Source: Flavobacteriales bacterium CG18_big_fil_WC_8_21_14_2_50_32_9
Lineage (GTDB): Bacteria > Bacteroidota > Bacteroidia > Flavobacteriales_E > Vicingaceae
Length of the DNA stretch: 15,692 nucleotides
Direction of reading: 5' to 3'
Assembly: GCA_002770955.1 (NCBI GenBank)
Contig: PCUH01000194.1
Coordinates: forward strand, 1-15,692
Both the position numbers and the translations under genes were made by a program. Within the stretch, counting starts at the first letter, position 1, and every line of letters starts with the position of its first letter. The notes below the pieces were generated by a model. It saw only the letters and a list, made by a program, of their open reading frames with translations. It was not told where the DNA came from and made no database searches. Positions 13,986-15,692 of the stretch are shown here, one piece after another.

Positions 13986-14978
13986 ATGGTTAGACTTATT
14001 ATATTTACTTTAATTTATTTTCAATTTTCCTTTATTAATGCCACATGTGTTAGTGTGTCTTCTGATAATTGGGGAAATCCTTTTACATGGCTTTGTAATG
14101 GTTCGCCATCTGTTCCTGGTTGTGGGGATACTATTGTTATCAGTGCTGGGCATACTGTAAGCATTGTAGCTCAACAAGATTATTCTGGATGTGGTAGTCC
14201 CATGTATATTTATATTGATGGTACATTAGACTTCCCTAACAATGGACCTAAATTAAAACTTCCAGATAATTCTTACATTCAAATAAATTCAGGGGGACAA
14301 ATAACCGCTTCAGGTGGTGGTGGTGGAAATAGTAATAATATTTCTATAGGTGGTACTACTGTATGGAAAGCATCAGATGGTACTCAAACTGGACCTCTTA
14401 ATTTTGGTGCAGCCCCTTTGCCAATCACTTTAGTTTCATTTGAAGCTGTTGTGAAAGACAATACTGTTCAACTTACATGGATTACATCCTCAGAAATTAA
14501 TAATGATTTTTTCACTATGGAAAGAAGTTTTGATGCTAAAAATTGGGAAGAGCTATTAATTGTTAATGGTGCTGGAAATAGTAACCAATTTCTGTCTTAC
14601 ATGGAAACCGATTTTAATCCGTTGGAAGGCATTTCCTACTACCGTTTAAAACAAACCGATTTTGATGGACAGTTTGAATATTTTAATGTAGTACCTGTAC
14701 GGTTTACAAAAAACCATACGTTTGAATTTTCGTTATATCCCAATCCTGTATTGCAAAATGAGACACTAAATGTAACTACTTCTTTTGCTGCAGATGAAGA
14801 AATTTTGGTAGTAGTAAGAGATTTACAAGGAGAAGAATTTTATTCAAAAGCGTTTATAACCATTGAAAATCAAGAATTTATTGGTGTACCTATTGATGAA
14901 TCTATTCCTAAAGGGATTTATATCATTGTGGCTAGTTCTGAAAACAGCATTTACAGTAAAAAGCTGATTATAAAATAA
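13986..14978 (+). CDS. Secreted T9SS cargo protein with beta-rich N-terminal region
   Basis: A 330-residue exported protein. The signal peptide MVRLIIFTLIYFQFSFINA is probably cut near residue 19. The N-terminal part (about 20-140) reads CVSVSSDNWGNPFTWLCNG, PGCGDTIVISAGHTV and IDGTLDFPNNGPKL, with five cysteines and a glycine-rich stretch. This resembles the start of right-handed beta-helix or G8-like surface proteins. The middle (about 145-240), PLPITLVSFEA to YYRLKQTDFDGQFEYF, is a common linker domain of Bacteroidota secreted proteins. The last 83 residues (about 248-330; YPNPVLQNETLNV, RDLQGEEFYSKAF, PKGIYIIVASSEN, KKLIIK) are a type A T9SS sorting domain. No enzyme motif is seen; it may be an adhesin or surface-layer component. 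It is unrelated in its body to the paralog pair at 4383-6608. Confidence 0.86.
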   Translation: MVRLIIFTLIYFQFSFINATCVSVSSDNWGNPFTWLCNGSPSVPGCGDTIVISAGHTVSIVAQQDYSGCGSPMYIYIDGTLDFPNNGPKLKLPDNSYIQINSGGQITASGGGGGNSNNISIGGTTVWKASDGTQTGPLNFGAAPLPITLVSFEAVVKDNTVQLTWITSSEINNDFFTMERSFDAKNWEELLIVNGAGNSNQFLSYMETDFNPLEGISYYRLKQTDFDGQFEYFNVVPVRFTKNHTFEFSLYPNPVLQNETLNVTTSFAADEEILVVVRDLQGEEFYSKAFITIENQEFIGVPIDESIPKGIYIIVASSENSIYSKKLIIK

Positions 14979-15539
14979 TTACTTTATAATAACCTCTGTT
15001 GCACCTGTGTGGTATTCTCTATAATTAGCATCACAATAAGAAAGTTCGTAGGTATTACTCACTAAATTTCTTAATTCGGTTTTAAGAACTCCAGTTCCTT
15101 TACCATGAATGAATATGATGCGAGAAATTTTTTCATTTTGGGCTGCTTCTATGCATTTTTTTACATGCTGAAGTTGCGTATATAATTTTTGCCAATCTTC
15201 TAATCGAGTTGGAAATTCAACCAATTCTTCTAAGTGCAAATCAACTTCAATGGTATTTTCATACTTGAATTTATTACTTTTTTTATATTTTTCCAATAAG
15301 GTTGATTTTGATAAAAATGATTTTTTTCTTAAATCATCTTCATCCGTAAAAGAAGGTTTATCAAAGGTGTAAACAGCATGCTCATTTTCATTAATTACAA
15401 CAACATCAGTCAGAGCAACTTGTTGGATAAACCCATGACTATCATGAACCTCAACAACTTTGTCAGAAATTATTTTAGTAATAACTCCAGAGAGAGCTTC
15501 GTTTATAAATTTCACTTTATTGCCTAATTTAGCTTGCAT
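14979..15539 (-). CDS. Smr-domain protein (DUF2027/MutS2-like C-terminus)
   Basis: A 186-residue protein. The N-terminus (1-50) is a small beta-barrel-like segment, KLGNKVKFINEALSGVITKII, of the kind seen in DUF2027 proteins of Bacteroidota. A charged linker (about 60-95) follows. The Smr domain (about 96-186) shows EVDLHLEEL (98-106), IIFIHGKGTGVLKTEL (141-156, the HGxGxG motif) and YREYHTGATEVII (173-185). Smr domains bind or cut RNA or branched DNA, and some act on collided ribosomes; which applies here is unknown. Its stop codon directly abuts the stop codon of the convergent T9SS gene, with no base between. Confidence 0.88.
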   Translation of the reverse strand: MQAKLGNKVKFINEALSGVITKIISDKVVEVHDSHGFIQQVALTDVVVINENEHAVYTFDKPSFTDEDDLRKKSFLSKSTLLEKYKKSNKFKYENTIEVDLHLEELVEFPTRLEDWQKLYTQLQHVKKCIEAAQNEKISRIIFIHGKGTGVLKTELRNLVSNTYELSYCDANYREYHTGATEVIIK

Positions 15540-15556
15540 AATTTTAATCTTTAAAT

Positions 15557-15586
15557 AACCACAGAGGCTCAGAGGACACAGAGAAC
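15557..15586. repeat. Dispersed-type short repeat (CACAGAGG motif)
   Basis: The stretch contains three near-copies of CACAGAGG/CTCAGAGG/CACAGAG spaced 9-10 bases apart. A similar sequence is, from memory, scattered in many bacterial genomes with no assigned function. It is purine-rich on the plus strand and noncoding. Confidence 0.55.
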
Positions 15587-15619
15587 CTCCTAACTTTAGG
15601 CACTTCTAAGTATTAACCC

Positions 15620-15639
15620 AGAAAATTCATGAATTTTCT
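15620..15639. other. Perfect 20-bp palindrome
   Basis: AGAAAATTCA followed directly by its reverse complement TGAATTTTCT, without a loop. It lies 80 bases upstream of the Smr gene start. It could be a dimeric regulator's operator or a chance AT-rich palindrome. Confidence 0.6.
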
Positions 15640-15658
15640 ACGATATAAGTAATACCAA

Positions 15659-15666
15659 CAAATTTA
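15659..15666 (-). promoter_or_regulatory. Possible -7 box for the Smr gene
   Basis: The minus strand reads TAAATTTG (TAnnTTTG). It implies a leader of about 110 bases that would contain the 20-bp palindrome and the dispersed repeat. The distance makes it weaker than the other boxes listed. Confidence 0.3.
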
Positions 15667-15680
15667 GCTATTTTCAATAA

Positions 15681-15692
15681 CCCAAATTTGGG
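15681..15692. other. Palindrome cut by the window edge
   Basis: CCCAAATTTGGG is a perfect 12-bp palindrome and ends exactly at the last base, so its full extent is unseen. It may be one arm of a larger hairpin or the terminus of an element beyond the window. Confidence 0.4.

Overview
The window looks like chromosomal DNA of an AT-rich member of the Bacteroidota, most likely the Flavobacteriia or relatives. Four things point there. Three secreted proteins end in type IX secretion (T9SS) C-terminal sorting domains. The tmRNA tag reads GENNYAMAA with a glycine resume codon. Most gene starts are preceded by the Bacteroidota -7 promoter box TAnnTTTG rather than a Shine-Dalgarno sequence. The lipoprotein and the tgt-LptF/G gene pair also fit this phylum. 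Genus cannot be read from the sequence by eye.

Layout. 1-2424 (+): two tandem paralogous GNAT/FemAB-like acyltransferases (the first cut by the window edge), joined by an ATGA overlap and followed by a polysaccharide deacetylase; this looks like the end of a cell-surface polysaccharide operon. 2424-2549: an 18-unit heptamer tandem repeat. 2555-3775 (-): an alanine dehydrogenase/saccharopine dehydrogenase-like oxidoreductase. 3893-4293 (+): tmRNA with a clean intrinsic terminator. 4383-6608 (+): two tandem, equally long T9SS cargo paralogs. 6621-8860 (-): tgt followed by an LptF/LptG-family permease. 8960-10710 (+): a membrane glycosyltransferase 2 overlapping an ECF-type sigma factor. 10743-11371: a compact REP-associated tyrosine transposase (RAYT) element, with a Y1/HUH transposase bounded by perfect 21-bp inverted repeats that each fold into a GC-rich hairpin. 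11385-11942 (-): a lipoprotein. 12033-13844 (-): uvrC. 13986-14978 (+): a third T9SS cargo protein. 14979-15539 (-): an Smr-domain protein. 15540-15692: a noncoding edge with a dispersed-type repeat and two perfect palindromes.

Most genes are housekeeping or envelope functions: ribosome rescue (ssrA), tRNA modification (tgt), nucleotide excision repair (uvrC), lipopolysaccharide transport, surface glycan synthesis and protein secretion. I see no defence system, CRISPR array, prophage or plasmid module. The least ordinary elements are the RAYT element with nested hairpins, the heptamer array, the Tgt protein lacking three expected zinc-ligand cysteines, the T9SS paralog pair whose sorting domains have diverged faster than their bodies, the twin palindromes upstream of the third T9SS gene, and a possible ATT start codon for the deacetylase.
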